From: JAUILA01 sp964563925
GTDB taxonomy: Bacteria > Bacteroidota > Bacteroidia > Cytophagales > Cyclobacteriaceae
Direction of reading: 5' to 3'
DNA: 64,000 nucleotides
Assembly (NCBI GenBank): GCA_964563925.1
Contig: CAZLZD010000007.1
Location: 1-64,000, forward strand
The notes under the pieces were generated by a model, which saw nothing but the letters and a program-made list of their open reading frames with translations, was not told the origin of the DNA and made no database searches. Positions 34,023 to 42,504 of the stretch are shown here, one piece after another; within the stretch, counting starts at the first letter, position 1; every line of letters begins with the position of its first letter. Both the position numbers and the translations under genes were made by a program.

Positions 34023-35849
34023 TTATCTCGTAAATTGGTTGGCAATCATTTCAAGTGAAAGAATTGCATGGGTATTTCTTCCGTTCGGAGCAAAATTAGG
34101 ATTTTCGCAGGCAAAAAGCTGCTCCACCAGCCCTTCCATTTCAGTAGTTGACAGTTTAGCACCCCCTCTCAGGCGTGTGCGCCGGGCCAGGGACCGGGCC
34201 AGGTTCTCCCGCCGATCAATTTTCAGGGTATGCTGGTAATGCTTGTACTGATCAATCAATCCTTCCAGGATTTCCCGTTCATTGCCCGTAACCAGGTCAG
34301 CCGGGATCCCCTTGATCAGGAAGTCATTCTTCCCGAATTCTTCGATCATAAAACCCAGCGCCTGAAGCTCCTCACTCATTTCCTTAACGAGTGAAGCGTC
34401 GCCCGGGTTTAAGGAAATTGTCTGCGGAAAAAGCGTCTGTTGCGAGGATCCTCCACGACCTTCCATGTGCCTCAGGTACTTCTCAAACAATATCCGTTCG
34501 TGTGCGGCCTGCAGGTCAATCAGCATCATTCCCGACTTCACCTGGCTGACAATGTAGCGGTCATGGAGAATGAACAACCCGGAGGAAGGCCTTGTTTTAT
34601 CCGGTTCCGGTTCTTCGTTGATCCGGCTCTCAAAACGGAGCGAAGAGGGTGAAGGAATTTGTGGCTCCGGTTTGTCTGTCCAGTCCCGCGGCTGGACCGG
34701 TGTTCCCGGATTTTCTTCAAAGAGTTTCTCCCAGTGCTCCAGGTTCGGGTCCTTCTCAATTTTGAACTGGCTGTAATGCTTGTCCCTGATTGCTTCGCGC
34801 TCCCTGATCAGTTTCTGCCCGAGGTTTACATCGGCCTCGAAGTCCAGGGCGGGGGTCAGGTTATGGGCTGACAATGCCTGGCGGACCGCTGCTTTGACAA
34901 TGGCGTAGACCGTCCGCTCGTCATCGAATTTAATTTCTGTTTTGGTGGGATGTACGTTCACATCAATCCGGGAGGGCGGAAGATCTATGAAAAGCACGTA
35001 AAAAGGGAAGGTTCCTTCGGGTATCAACCCTTCGTAGGCATTAGCCACGGCGTGATGAAGGTAAGGACTCCTTATGAAACGCCCGTTCACAAAAAAGAAT
35101 TGTTCGCCACGTGTCTTCCGCGCCGCATCCGGAGTGCCTACATATCCGTGGACCTTCATGTCGGCCGTTTCTTCCTCACAGGCCGCAAGCCTCGACTGGT
35201 AATTTTTTCCAAACAGCCCGACAATCCGGTGACTGAGCTTGCCGGAGGAAAGCCGGTGCAGCTCCATGTCATTCTGATGAAGGCTGAAGCCGATTTCCGG
35301 ATAACACAGGGCAACGCGCTGGAATTCCTCCACAATGTGCTTCATTTCAACCGCATTGGACTTGAGAAAATTTCTCCGTGCAGGCACATTGTAAAACAGG
35401 TTCTTAATGGTTATGGAAGTACCCGTCAGCGTGGCTACCGGTTCCTGCTTTTTCACTTCGGAGGCTTCCACACAGATGTACGTGCCTATTTCCTGTCCGG
35501 TCATCCGGGTCGAAACTTCCATCTGTGAGACGGCAGCAATAGAGGCCAGTGCCTCACCCCGGAACCCCATGGTTTTGATGTTGAACAGGTCATCCGAGCA
35601 GCTGATTTTGGAGGTGGCGTGCCGCTCCAGGCTCATGCGCGCATCCGTCTCGCTCATGCCCTTGCCATTGTCCACAACCCTCATGAAGGACTTGCCGGCG
35701 TCGCGGACGATTACCTTAATTTCGGTAGCCCCGGCATCAATGGCGTTTTCCAGCAGTTCCTTTATGGCAGATGCCGGCCGCTGGACCACTTCTCCTGCCG
35801 CAATCTGATTGGCGAGTGAGTCAGGAAGGAGTCTGATGAGGTCGGGCAT
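34023..35849 (-). CDS. mutL: DNA mismatch repair protein MutL
   Basis: A 608-residue mismatch-repair ATPase linking MutS to downstream nicking. The GHKL ATPase has ELLENAIDAGAT (motif I, near 30), VVDNGKGMSETD (motif II) and HATSKI...TMGFRGEALASIA (motif III). The C-terminal dimerisation domain has LIDLQAAHERILFE where endonuclease-type MutL has DQHAxxERI; the His of that motif is replaced by Gln here. The zinc-binding CPxGR site is also altered to APNGRNTHAIL. The nickase activity may therefore be weak or reorganised. It is followed by two rhomboid genes and preceded by a small membrane protein gene. Confidence 0.96.
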   Translation of the reverse strand: MPDLIRLLPDSLANQIAAGEVVQRPASAIKELLENAIDAGATEIKVIVRDAGKSFMRVVDNGKGMSETDARMSLERHATSKISCSDDLFNIKTMGFRGEALASIAAVSQMEVSTRMTGQEIGTYICVEASEVKKQEPVATLTGTSITIKNLFYNVPARRNFLKSNAVEMKHIVEEFQRVALCYPEIGFSLHQNDMELHRLSSGKLSHRIVGLFGKNYQSRLAACEEETADMKVHGYVGTPDAARKTRGEQFFFVNGRFIRSPYLHHAVANAYEGLIPEGTFPFYVLFIDLPPSRIDVNVHPTKTEIKFDDERTVYAIVKAAVRQALSAHNLTPALDFEADVNLGQKLIREREAIRDKHYSQFKIEKDPNLEHWEKLFEENPGTPVQPRDWTDKPEPQIPSPSSLRFESRINEEPEPDKTRPSSGLFILHDRYIVSQVKSGMMLIDLQAAHERILFEKYLRHMEGRGGSSQQTLFPQTISLNPGDASLVKEMSEELQALGFMIEEFGKNDFLIKGIPADLVTGNEREILEGLIDQYKHYQHTLKIDRRENLARSLARRTRLRGGAKLSTTEMEGLVEQLFACENPNFAPNGRNTHAILSLEMIANQFTR

Positions 35850-35863
35850 GGAATAAGGACTGT

Positions 35864-36217
35864 TTATAGGATGCGCTTGACTTTAAGGTACAATAATAGG
35901 GAAGAAAGGATTAAAATGACATAGACTGCGATATTTCCAAAGTACCAGAAACCCATAATGAGCCCAATCAGTAAAAGCAGAATGACGAGCTGCATCATAT
36001 TCATGCCCGACCGCCGGGAGGCGCGACGGGTAAAGGCGCCGGAAATCCGTGAGGAAGAATGAGAAAAGTCCCCGTCCGGATCATTCTCCTCCTGGCGCAG
36101 CTCGGCCCGGATCTGAGAAGTCCGGGCATCAATTTCCTCTCTCACAGGATCATAATATCTCGGTTCAATGTGAAAGCGCTGATGACGGGATATCTTGAAT
36201 AATGACGGGAATTTCAT
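35864..36217 (-). CDS. Small membrane protein upstream of mutL
   Basis: A 117-residue protein. The first ~65 residues are charged (RYYDPVREEIDARTSQIRAELRQEENDPDGDFSHSSS), followed by a basic RRASRRSGMNMM linker and two hydrophobic helices (about 75-112) with a short basic end KVKRIL. The family is not one I can name. Its gene is 14 bases upstream of mutL on the same strand, and small proteins of this shape beside mutL are frequent in Cytophagales (recalled, not checked). The charged region looks like a cytosolic tail. Confidence 0.7.
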   Translation of the reverse strand: MKFPSLFKISRHQRFHIEPRYYDPVREEIDARTSQIRAELRQEENDPDGDFSHSSSRISGAFTRRASRRSGMNMMQLVILLLLIGLIMGFWYFGNIAVYVILILSSLLLYLKVKRIL

Positions 36218-36366
36218 AATAGATTACACTTGATTTATTATAATAATCTCACATTGTAACTTAGCCACAAAGTGCAAATTATTTTTTACCTTAGAATTCT
36301 GTAAATTCCAATTTTTTAATACACAAAGATACCTTTTTACGTTAAGTATAAATAACGAACGGCTGC

Positions 36367-39288
36367 ATGATCAAAAAAGTTTTTAGCGCCTTCATATCAC
36401 TATTTTTTTTCTTTTTGCTCTGTACCCCCCCTTCTGTCAGTGCCCAGGAACGGCTGGCAAAGATTAATCAGCAGCAGTGGGTGGATAGTGTCTATGCGGC
36501 ACTCACCCCCGAACAGCGGATCGGGCAGTTGTTCATGATCGCTGCCTACAGCAATACCCCGGCCGGGGAGGAAAAGAACCTCATTCAATTTGTCCGGAAT
36601 TACCAGCCCGGCGGCATCCTGTTCATGCAGGGTGGTCCCGTCCGACAGGCCCGGCTCACCAATACCCTACAGGCCACTGCCCCCGTACCGCTCATGATCG
36701 GGATGGACCTGGAATGGGGCTTACCGATGCGGCTTGACAGCACCATTACCTTTCCCCGGCAAATGGTACTTGGTGCCCTGGACAATGACAGCCTTATTTA
36801 TGCCATGGGCGCCGAGATCGCCAGGCAAATGAAAATCATGGGCGTCCATGTGAATTTCGCACCTGTCGCGGACGTTAACAACCGGGCCGACAACCCGGTA
36901 ATCGGGACCCGTTCCTTCGGGGAAGATAAAAACCTGGTGGCACGTAAAGCGACCGCCTATGCCCGAGGGCTCCAGGACCAGGGTGTCCTGTCTGTGGCCA
37001 AGCATTTCCCGGGCCACGGTGATACCAATGTCGACAGTCACAAAGCCCTGCCGGTGCTGCCCTATTCACGGGAACGGCTTGATACACTGGAAACCGTCCC
37101 GTTCCGAAAACTCATCAGCAAACAGATCGGCGGAATCATGACGGGCCACCTCTACGTTCCTTCCATGGAAAATGAGGAAAACCTGCCGGCCTCTCTGTCC
37201 CGCACTATTACCCATGACTATCTGCGGAAAGACCTGAATTACGACGGCCTCATATTTACCGACGCCCTGAACATGAAAGCAGTCAGTGAGAATTATGCGC
37301 CGGGTGAAGCCGAATACCGGGCTTTTCTCGCCGGGGCCGACGTGCTTCTGTTCCCGGAGAATATGCCGGAAGCGGCAGGCATGATCATGGATGCCGTGAA
37401 TGACAGGAAATCCGTGGAAAGGCAACTGGAGGAATCAGTAAAGCGCATTCTGAGCTACAAGTATGAACTCGGCCTGTACCGGTCCCAAAAAATCAACCTG
37501 GATAATTTACTGCTCCGGCTGAATGCGGCAAATGGCGACCTGCTCGCGCTTGAGATGTACAAACAGGCCATAACCATCGCCAGGGACCAGGTGGATAACC
37601 TGCCGGTCAGGGTGCTCGATAATACGCGGATTGCATCCCTGATCCTGGGGCCGGGCGAACCTTTCGAGAATCATCTCCAGCGATATGCCGGCATAACACG
37701 CTTTGACGGGACTACCTCCATGGAGCTGCTTTCCAGCCAGCTGGAGACCTATGACCTGGTGATTGTGGGAGTAATGGGGAAAGAGCATATTCCCGGTCCG
37801 GCTTTGATGAAACTGCTCAGGTCAGTCGGCAGTAAGACACGGCTGGTCATTTGCAGTTTTACGAGTCCTTATGAACTCAGTGCCTTTGAAGATTTTGAGA
37901 CCGTAGTATGCGGTTACGCCACAGACGAACGGGCGCAGCTCGCGGCCGCCGAAGTGGTGTTCGGCGGGATTTCTGCCCGTGGCCGGCTGCCCGTGACTGT
38001 CTCCGGAGGTTTTCAGGTTAATACCGGTGTACAGACAAGTTCCCTGAAACGCTTGTCCTATCACCTGCCGGAAGCCGCCGGGATGGACAGCCGTACGCTT
38101 CAAAAAATCGACCTGCTTGCCAATGAGGCCATCACCGACCATGCCGCACCCGGCTGCCAGGTCCTTGTGGCTAAAGACGGCAAGGTAGTGTACAGCAAAT
38201 CATTTGGCTATTATACCTATGACAGCATCAAACCGGTTACAGACCGGACCATCTATGACCTGGCCTCCATTACCAAGGTGCTGGCGACCACCCAGGCCAT
38301 CATGGTACTTGAGGAGCGTGGTATCATCGACCTGGATAAAAAGATTTCTGCCTATCTGCCGGAACTGAAAGGCACCAACAAGGAAGATATGATCCTGCGG
38401 GACATTCTCACACATCAGGCCGGCCTGTGGACATACGTGCCGTTCTGGGCCCAGACGGTGGACAAAAAATATAATTACCTGCCAGAATACTATAATACGT
38501 CAAGGAACCCTGAATTCTCCATCAAGGTAAGGGACAACCTGTTTGCCTCACCGGCGGTAAGGGACAGTATCTGGCAATGGGTCATCGACAGTAAGCTGCG
38601 CAAAAAGGAACCCGGCCGGCATTTTGACTACAAGTATTCCGACCTGGGATATTATATGATGCAACGACTGGTTGAATCACGCACCAACCAGTCACTGGAT
38701 GATTTCATGCAGCAAAATTTTTACGACCCGCTCGGGATGAGCTCCACTGGTTTTAATCCGCTGGAACGATTCTCCGCGTTGCGGATCGCCCCGACTGAAT
38801 ACGATAATATTTTCCGCAAGGCACTTGTTACCGGCATGGTCCACGACCAGGGGGCAGCATTATTTGGAGGGGTGGCCGGTCATGCCGGATTGTTCAGTAC
38901 CGCCACCGACATCGCCAAGATCGGGCAGATGCTGCTGCAGGGAGGAGACTACGGGGGATTACGCTATTTCCAGGAAGGAACAATAAGCCGGTTTACCGCC
39001 CAGCAATATGACTCAAACCGCCGCGGAGTGGGCTGGGACAAGCCCCAGCAGGGCGAATGGCACGGTCCGACCGCCGAACAGGCAAGCAAGGATACCTTCG
39101 GCCATACCGGTTTTACGGGTACCGCCGTCTGGGTAGACCCCGAATTTGACCTGATTTATGTATTTTTGTCCAACCGGATCCATCCCGATGCCTCCAATAC
39201 TAAACTTCTCAAAGCCAATACACGTTCGAGAATACAGGAAGTGATCTACGAATCGATCTGGAAGTACCGGAGTACACAAGTCAACTGA
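36367..39288 (+). CDS. GH3 beta-N-acetylhexosaminidase fused to beta-lactamase-type serine hydrolase
   Basis: A 973-residue exported protein (signal MIKKVFSAFISLFFFFLLC, ending SAQ). Residues ~30-380 are a NagZ-type GH3 domain with AKHFPGHGDT at 211-220 and nucleophile Asp299 in FTDALNMKAV. Residues ~395-560 are a GH3 C-terminal alpha/beta domain. Residues ~575-970 are a class C beta-lactamase/DD-peptidase-like domain with SITK (Ser634, Lys637), YSD in DYKYSDLGYYMM, and HTGFTGT as the KTG equivalent. This combination is typical of Bacteroidota. It should trim GlcNAc from muropeptides and may hydrolyse peptide or ester bonds in the periplasm. bshA begins 2 bases after its stop. Confidence 0.93.
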   Translation: MIKKVFSAFISLFFFFLLCTPPSVSAQERLAKINQQQWVDSVYAALTPEQRIGQLFMIAAYSNTPAGEEKNLIQFVRNYQPGGILFMQGGPVRQARLTNTLQATAPVPLMIGMDLEWGLPMRLDSTITFPRQMVLGALDNDSLIYAMGAEIARQMKIMGVHVNFAPVADVNNRADNPVIGTRSFGEDKNLVARKATAYARGLQDQGVLSVAKHFPGHGDTNVDSHKALPVLPYSRERLDTLETVPFRKLISKQIGGIMTGHLYVPSMENEENLPASLSRTITHDYLRKDLNYDGLIFTDALNMKAVSENYAPGEAEYRAFLAGADVLLFPENMPEAAGMIMDAVNDRKSVERQLEESVKRILSYKYELGLYRSQKINLDNLLLRLNAANGDLLALEMYKQAITIARDQVDNLPVRVLDNTRIASLILGPGEPFENHLQRYAGITRFDGTTSMELLSSQLETYDLVIVGVMGKEHIPGPALMKLLRSVGSKTRLVICSFTSPYELSAFEDFETVVCGYATDERAQLAAAEVVFGGISARGRLPVTVSGGFQVNTGVQTSSLKRLSYHLPEAAGMDSRTLQKIDLLANEAITDHAAPGCQVLVAKDGKVVYSKSFGYYTYDSIKPVTDRTIYDLASITKVLATTQAIMVLEERGIIDLDKKISAYLPELKGTNKEDMILRDILTHQAGLWTYVPFWAQTVDKKYNYLPEYYNTSRNPEFSIKVRDNLFASPAVRDSIWQWVIDSKLRKKEPGRHFDYKYSDLGYYMMQRLVESRTNQSLDDFMQQNFYDPLGMSSTGFNPLERFSALRIAPTEYDNIFRKALVTGMVHDQGAALFGGVAGHAGLFSTATDIAKIGQMLLQGGDYGGLRYFQEGTISRFTAQQYDSNRRGVGWDKPQQGEWHGPTAEQASKDTFGHTGFTGTAVWVDPEFDLIYVFLSNRIHPDASNTKLLKANTRSRIQEVIYESIWKYRSTQVN

Positions 39289-39290
39289 AC

Positions 39291-40448
39291 ATGAAGCAGC
39301 TAATGAATATTGGCATCGTCTGTTACCCTACCTTTGGTGGCAGCGGGGTCGTTGCCACCGAACTGGGAATCGCGCTCGCGAAGGCCGGTCATAAAGTACA
39401 TTTTATCACCTATTCGCAACCCACGCGACTGAGTTTCTTTAATGAGAACCTGTTTTATCATGAGGTGGATATCCGCACCTACCCCCTGTTTGAATATCCC
39501 CCCTACGAACTTGCCCTGGCCAGTAAAATGGTGGATGTGGTCAAATATGAAAAGCTCGACCTTCTCCACGTGCACTATGCCATTCCTCATGCCTCTGCAG
39601 CCTACATGGCCCGGCAGATACTGGCAACGGAAGGCATCCATATCCCTGTGGTGACGACACTGCACGGTACCGACATCACCCTGGTCGGCAAGGACGCCTC
39701 CTACGAACCGGTGGTCACCTTCAGCATAAACCAGTCGGACGGCGTAACGGCCGTGTCCGAATACCTTAAAAAGGATACCTATGAACATTTCAAGATCACC
39801 AAGGATATCCGCGTAATCCCCAATTTCATCGACCTTGACCGGTTTAAAAAACAGCGGAAAGAACACTTTAAAACAGCCATTTGCCCGGATAATGAATCAT
39901 TGCTTGTGCATACCTCCAATTTCCGCAAGGTCAAACGGGTGGATGACGTGGTACGCGTTTTTCATAATGTCCGCAAGGAAATCCCGGCCAAGTTGCTGCT
40001 GGTGGGTGACGGCCCCGAACGAAAGAATATTGAAAGCCTGTGCCGGGAGCTTAATACGTGCGATGATATCCGGTTCCTCGGAAAGCTGGACCAGGTGGAA
40101 GAGGTATTATCGGTTGCCGACCTGTTTATCATGCCGTCGGAGAGTGAAAGCTTCGGACTGGCCGCTCTTGAAGCGATGGCCTGTGAAGTGCCGGTAATTT
40201 CCACAAATGCCGGCGGACTCCCGGAATTGAATATTAACGGTAAGACCGGTTTTATGAGCAAGGTGGGCGATGTGGAAGACATGACACGCAATGCGCTGAC
40301 CATACTGGATAAAAACAACCTTCCAGGGTTCAAGGAACGGGCGTTGGCGCGTGCAAAAGAATTCGAAATTTCCCGGATCATGCCCATGTACGAGGAATAT
40401 TATATGGAAATCCTTGAACATGCAGCCGCCACCCCCAAAATCCCCTGA
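39291..40448 (+). CDS. bshA: N-acetyl-alpha-D-glucosaminyl L-malate synthase (bacillithiol)
   Basis: A 385-residue GT4 glycosyltransferase making GlcNAc-malate from UDP-GlcNAc and L-malate, the first step of bacillithiol synthesis. The start MNIGIVCYPTFGGSGVVATELG (from residue 5), HVHYAIPHASAAYMARQI and VTTLHGTDITLVG are close to characterised BshA proteins. The UDP-binding EX7E region is PSESESFGLAALEAMACEVP (around residue 280). It begins 2 bases after the GH3/beta-lactamase gene, so they are co-transcribed, though the two functions seem unrelated. BshB and BshC are not in this window. Confidence 0.95.
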   Translation: MKQLMNIGIVCYPTFGGSGVVATELGIALAKAGHKVHFITYSQPTRLSFFNENLFYHEVDIRTYPLFEYPPYELALASKMVDVVKYEKLDLLHVHYAIPHASAAYMARQILATEGIHIPVVTTLHGTDITLVGKDASYEPVVTFSINQSDGVTAVSEYLKKDTYEHFKITKDIRVIPNFIDLDRFKKQRKEHFKTAICPDNESLLVHTSNFRKVKRVDDVVRVFHNVRKEIPAKLLLVGDGPERKNIESLCRELNTCDDIRFLGKLDQVEEVLSVADLFIMPSESESFGLAALEAMACEVPVISTNAGGLPELNINGKTGFMSKVGDVEDMTRNALTILDKNNLPGFKERALARAKEFEISRIMPMYEEYYMEILEHAAATPKIP

Positions 40449-40504
40449 AGGCTACAAAGTATTTAATTTAGTAGTGAAACATATTAATTTGTTGATCGTA
40501 TTCT

Positions 40505-40512
40505 TATTTTTG
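40505..40512 (+). promoter_or_regulatory. -7 promoter element TATTTTTG before the hydroxylase gene
   Basis: An exact TAnnTTTG 27 bases upstream of the ATG at 40540. A TTTG at 40488-40491 is only 13 bases upstream and is too close to be a -33 element. Confidence 0.45.
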
Positions 40513-40539
40513 TATAGCTTAATAATCAGATAAAAGAAT

Positions 40540-41157
40540 ATGTCACAGTCAGACAACTCGTCGAAACCCAGTAATAAAGGGACAAAACGGCTTTTTGAGA
40601 ATAAGATTCTCGAACGACTGACACGTACGCATATTGCTGTCCCGATCACCCTTTTCATCCTGTATTCGGCAGGATTGCTGGTCTGGAGTGTGTACAATAC
40701 CGCACTGCCTGCAAGCGTTACGATCGGTTTATTCTTCGCAGGGCTATTGATTTTTACACTGGTGGAGTACATGGTGCACCGGTATGTGTTTCATATGCGT
40801 ACCGATACCAAGCTGAGGAAATCCCTTCAGTATAACTTTCATGGTATACATCACGAATATCCAAAGGACAAGGATCGCCTGGCCATGCCTCCTATCGCAA
40901 GTATCACCATTTCCACTGCCCTTTTATTTCTCCTGAGACTGGTTATTGGCGATTACACCTTTGCATTTCTGCCTGGTTTCCTGATCGGTTATGCGGGTTA
41001 TTTGTTTGTGCATTACATTGTACATGCGTATCCCCCTCCCAAAAACGCATTTAAAATCCTCTGGGTGCACCACGGAATACACCATTACAAGCGCCAGGAT
41101 GCAGCTTTCGGTGTCTCCTCCCCGCTGTGGGACGTGATTTTCCGAACCATGCCCTGA
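40540..41157 (+). CDS. Fatty acid hydroxylase / sterol desaturase superfamily protein
   Basis: A 205-residue di-iron membrane oxygenase. Hydrophobic helices lie at about 30-75 and 120-160. The histidine clusters that bind two irons are all present: HRYVFH (near residue 86), HGIHHEYPKDKDRL (near 104), HYIVHAYPPP (near 154) and HHGIHHYKRQD (near 177). It resembles the fatty acid 2-hydroxylase/carotenoid hydroxylase branch. In Bacteroidota such enzymes can hydroxylate sphingolipid or lipid A acyl chains or carotenoids; the substrate cannot be chosen here. The next gene follows with a 2-base gap. Confidence 0.88.
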   Translation: MSQSDNSSKPSNKGTKRLFENKILERLTRTHIAVPITLFILYSAGLLVWSVYNTALPASVTIGLFFAGLLIFTLVEYMVHRYVFHMRTDTKLRKSLQYNFHGIHHEYPKDKDRLAMPPIASITISTALLFLLRLVIGDYTFAFLPGFLIGYAGYLFVHYIVHAYPPPKNAFKILWVHHGIHHYKRQDAAFGVSSPLWDVIFRTMP

Positions 41158-41159
41158 GC

Positions 41160-42068
41160 ATGCAGGTTCGGCTGAGGACAGAAGGTCCGTTACCCGGCCC
41201 GGCCCCCTGGTTCTTCCTGGAAGAACAATTTGTTTTCAATCAGCCTGAATCCTTGATTGCAGAATGGACTGACCGTGATCAGTGGATCCGTATACCTTTT
41301 TGCCCCCAAAAACAACGTCTTTACAGTCTTTGCCAGAGCTCATTTGGTGGTTTGGCTCATTCAGGAGTGCCGACGGCCCTTTTGTCGGAATTCATCCAGA
41401 ATTTCCTGGATTTGCCTTATGTCCGGTCGCACCAGGAAGTACATATCCGGAGTATGCCCCAATGCTATGATCCCGAAGCCTGGGCGCAACAGGACGAAGT
41501 CCTGCGTTCTGCCGGATTCAGGGCTGTGGTCACCGACCTGAATATGCACCTTCCGACCACCTCCGGATCGTTCAGGAATGGCCTCCAGCCATCCGAATAC
41601 AGGTATCTGAACAAGGCCCGGAAGGCGGAATGGACGTTCAGAAAACTGAATCCGTCTGACTACCTAACAACTGCCTACGCCCTTATTGCAGCCGCACGTA
41701 CACGAAAAGGATATCCTGTCACCATGAATTTGCCGCAACTCAGGGAGAGATTCCGGCAATTTCCTGCTCATTTTATGTTATTTGGCGTATTTGACGGAGA
41801 GGTAATGATAGCGTCCACGGTATGTATCCGCATCAACGATGAGATTTTATACGATTTCTATCACGGAGATATGCCTGAATACCGGCAACACAGCCCGGTA
41901 GTATACCTTTTATCCGGTCTGTATCAATATGCAGTAAATGAGAATATGAGCCTGATCGACCTGGGGACCTGTTCTGATAAAGGAGTTGAAAACAAGGATC
42001 TCTGCGCGTTTAAACGTCACATGGGAGGAAAGGAATCCCGGAAAATATCGTACGTGCTGGCGCGTTGA
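41160..42068 (+). CDS. GNAT/FemAB-like acyltransferase
   Basis: A 302-residue protein of the N-acyltransferase superfamily with a FemAB/BioF2-like layout. Evidence: RYLNKARKAEWTFRKLNPSDYLT near residue 155, FGVFDGEVMIASTVCIRINDEILYDFYHGD around 210-245 (the acyl-CoA or aminoacyl-tRNA-binding beta strands), and YQYAVNENMSLIDLGTCSD near the end. I placed the start at the ATG 41160, 2 bases after the hydroxylase stop, which removes 11 residues that overlap the previous gene. Likely two-gene operon with the hydroxylase, which hints at lipid modification. Substrate unknown. Confidence 0.7.
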   Translation: MQVRLRTEGPLPGPAPWFFLEEQFVFNQPESLIAEWTDRDQWIRIPFCPQKQRLYSLCQSSFGGLAHSGVPTALLSEFIQNFLDLPYVRSHQEVHIRSMPQCYDPEAWAQQDEVLRSAGFRAVVTDLNMHLPTTSGSFRNGLQPSEYRYLNKARKAEWTFRKLNPSDYLTTAYALIAAARTRKGYPVTMNLPQLRERFRQFPAHFMLFGVFDGEVMIASTVCIRINDEILYDFYHGDMPEYRQHSPVVYLLSGLYQYAVNENMSLIDLGTCSDKGVENKDLCAFKRHMGGKESRKISYVLAR

Positions 42069-42073
42069 CATAA

Positions 42074-42101
42074 AAAAACCCCGGACCAGCCGGGGTTTTT
42101 T
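42074..42101. terminator. Bidirectional Rho-independent terminator
   Basis: AAACCCCGG and CCGGGGTTT form a stem of about nine pairs with a short ACCAG loop. Flanked by A-run on the left and T-run on the right, it can stop transcripts from both strands: the acyltransferase (+) and the microprotein/lipoprotein pair (-). Confidence 0.85.
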
Positions 42102-42202
42102 CAAGCACTTTTTTTATTGTACCTCTTGTACCGGTAATAAAAAATGTCACCAATCCATTGGGTTAGTTTGAATCTCATTATGAAATGCATAACCTTTTTC
42201 AT
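42101..42202 (-). CDS. Basic 33-residue microprotein, translationally coupled to lipoprotein
   Basis: A very short ORF, MKKVMHFIM followed by RFKLTQWIGDIFYYRYKRYN and KKSA. Its ATG overlaps the TGA of the upstream lipoprotein (ATGA overlap, 42202-42199), and it ends within the bidirectional terminator. The mix of Tyr, Trp and Lys/Arg in an otherwise amphipathic helix (KLTQWIGDIFYYRYKR) looks like a membrane-surface or nucleic-acid-binding peptide. I cannot assign a family; internal ATGs at residues 5 and 9 are alternative starts. Support comes from coupling, placement and biased composition rather than homology. Confidence 0.5.
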   Translation of the reverse strand: MKKVMHFIMRFKLTQWIGDIFYYRYKRYNKKSA

Positions 42203-42327
42203 AGGTGATTTAAGTCCTGCTCAGTCTTATCCGGATCCGGAGCTTTGGTATACGTCGGACACGTGTAACTGGCACATGAAGAAATAAACAAAGCCAGAGC
42301 GAACAAAACCAATACAGACTTTTTCAT
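42199..42327 (-). CDS. Tiny lipoprotein, 42 residues
   Basis: MKKSVLVLFALALFISSCAS leads into YTCPTYTKAPDPDKTEQDLN and HL. The lipobox ISSC (Cys18) makes this a clear lipoprotein signal peptide. The mature part is 25 residues with a second Cys and the TCPTYTKAP motif, like other very small Bacteroidota lipoproteins. It is preceded by an A/T-rich region with a one-mismatch -7 element CATATTTG about 35 bases upstream, and it overlaps the next ORF by 4 bases. Function unknown; an outer-membrane or periplasmic anchored peptide is likely. Confidence 0.7.
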   Translation of the reverse strand: MKKSVLVLFALALFISSCASYTCPTYTKAPDPDKTEQDLNHL

Positions 42328-42504
42328 AGTATAAAAAATTAAGTTTCCGGTTAATTATATTTTCAAATATGGGGAGAATATATTTCCGATAACGGTCAAA
42401 AATGGAGCATTCCTTACACACAAATGAAAATTTCCGTTTATGTTTATTCAGGATGAGGAACACTATCCCCCCGCTCCCGGTTTACAATAGAAAACAGCAG
42501 TAGC
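42328..42504. other. A/T-rich divergent intergenic region before the VWA gene
   Basis: About 180 bases between the tiny lipoprotein (-) and the VWA gene (+). The minus strand has CATATTTG, a near-match to the -7 box, around 42363-42370. On the plus strand no clear TAnnTTTG is visible. I see no hairpin or coding signal. Confidence 0.4.

Noticed and set aside
42227..42463. Minus-strand 78-residue ORF beginning MFLILNKHKRKFSF
   Set aside because: It overlaps the much better lipoprotein frame (42199-42327) in another phase, has poor composition and no start signal or homology.
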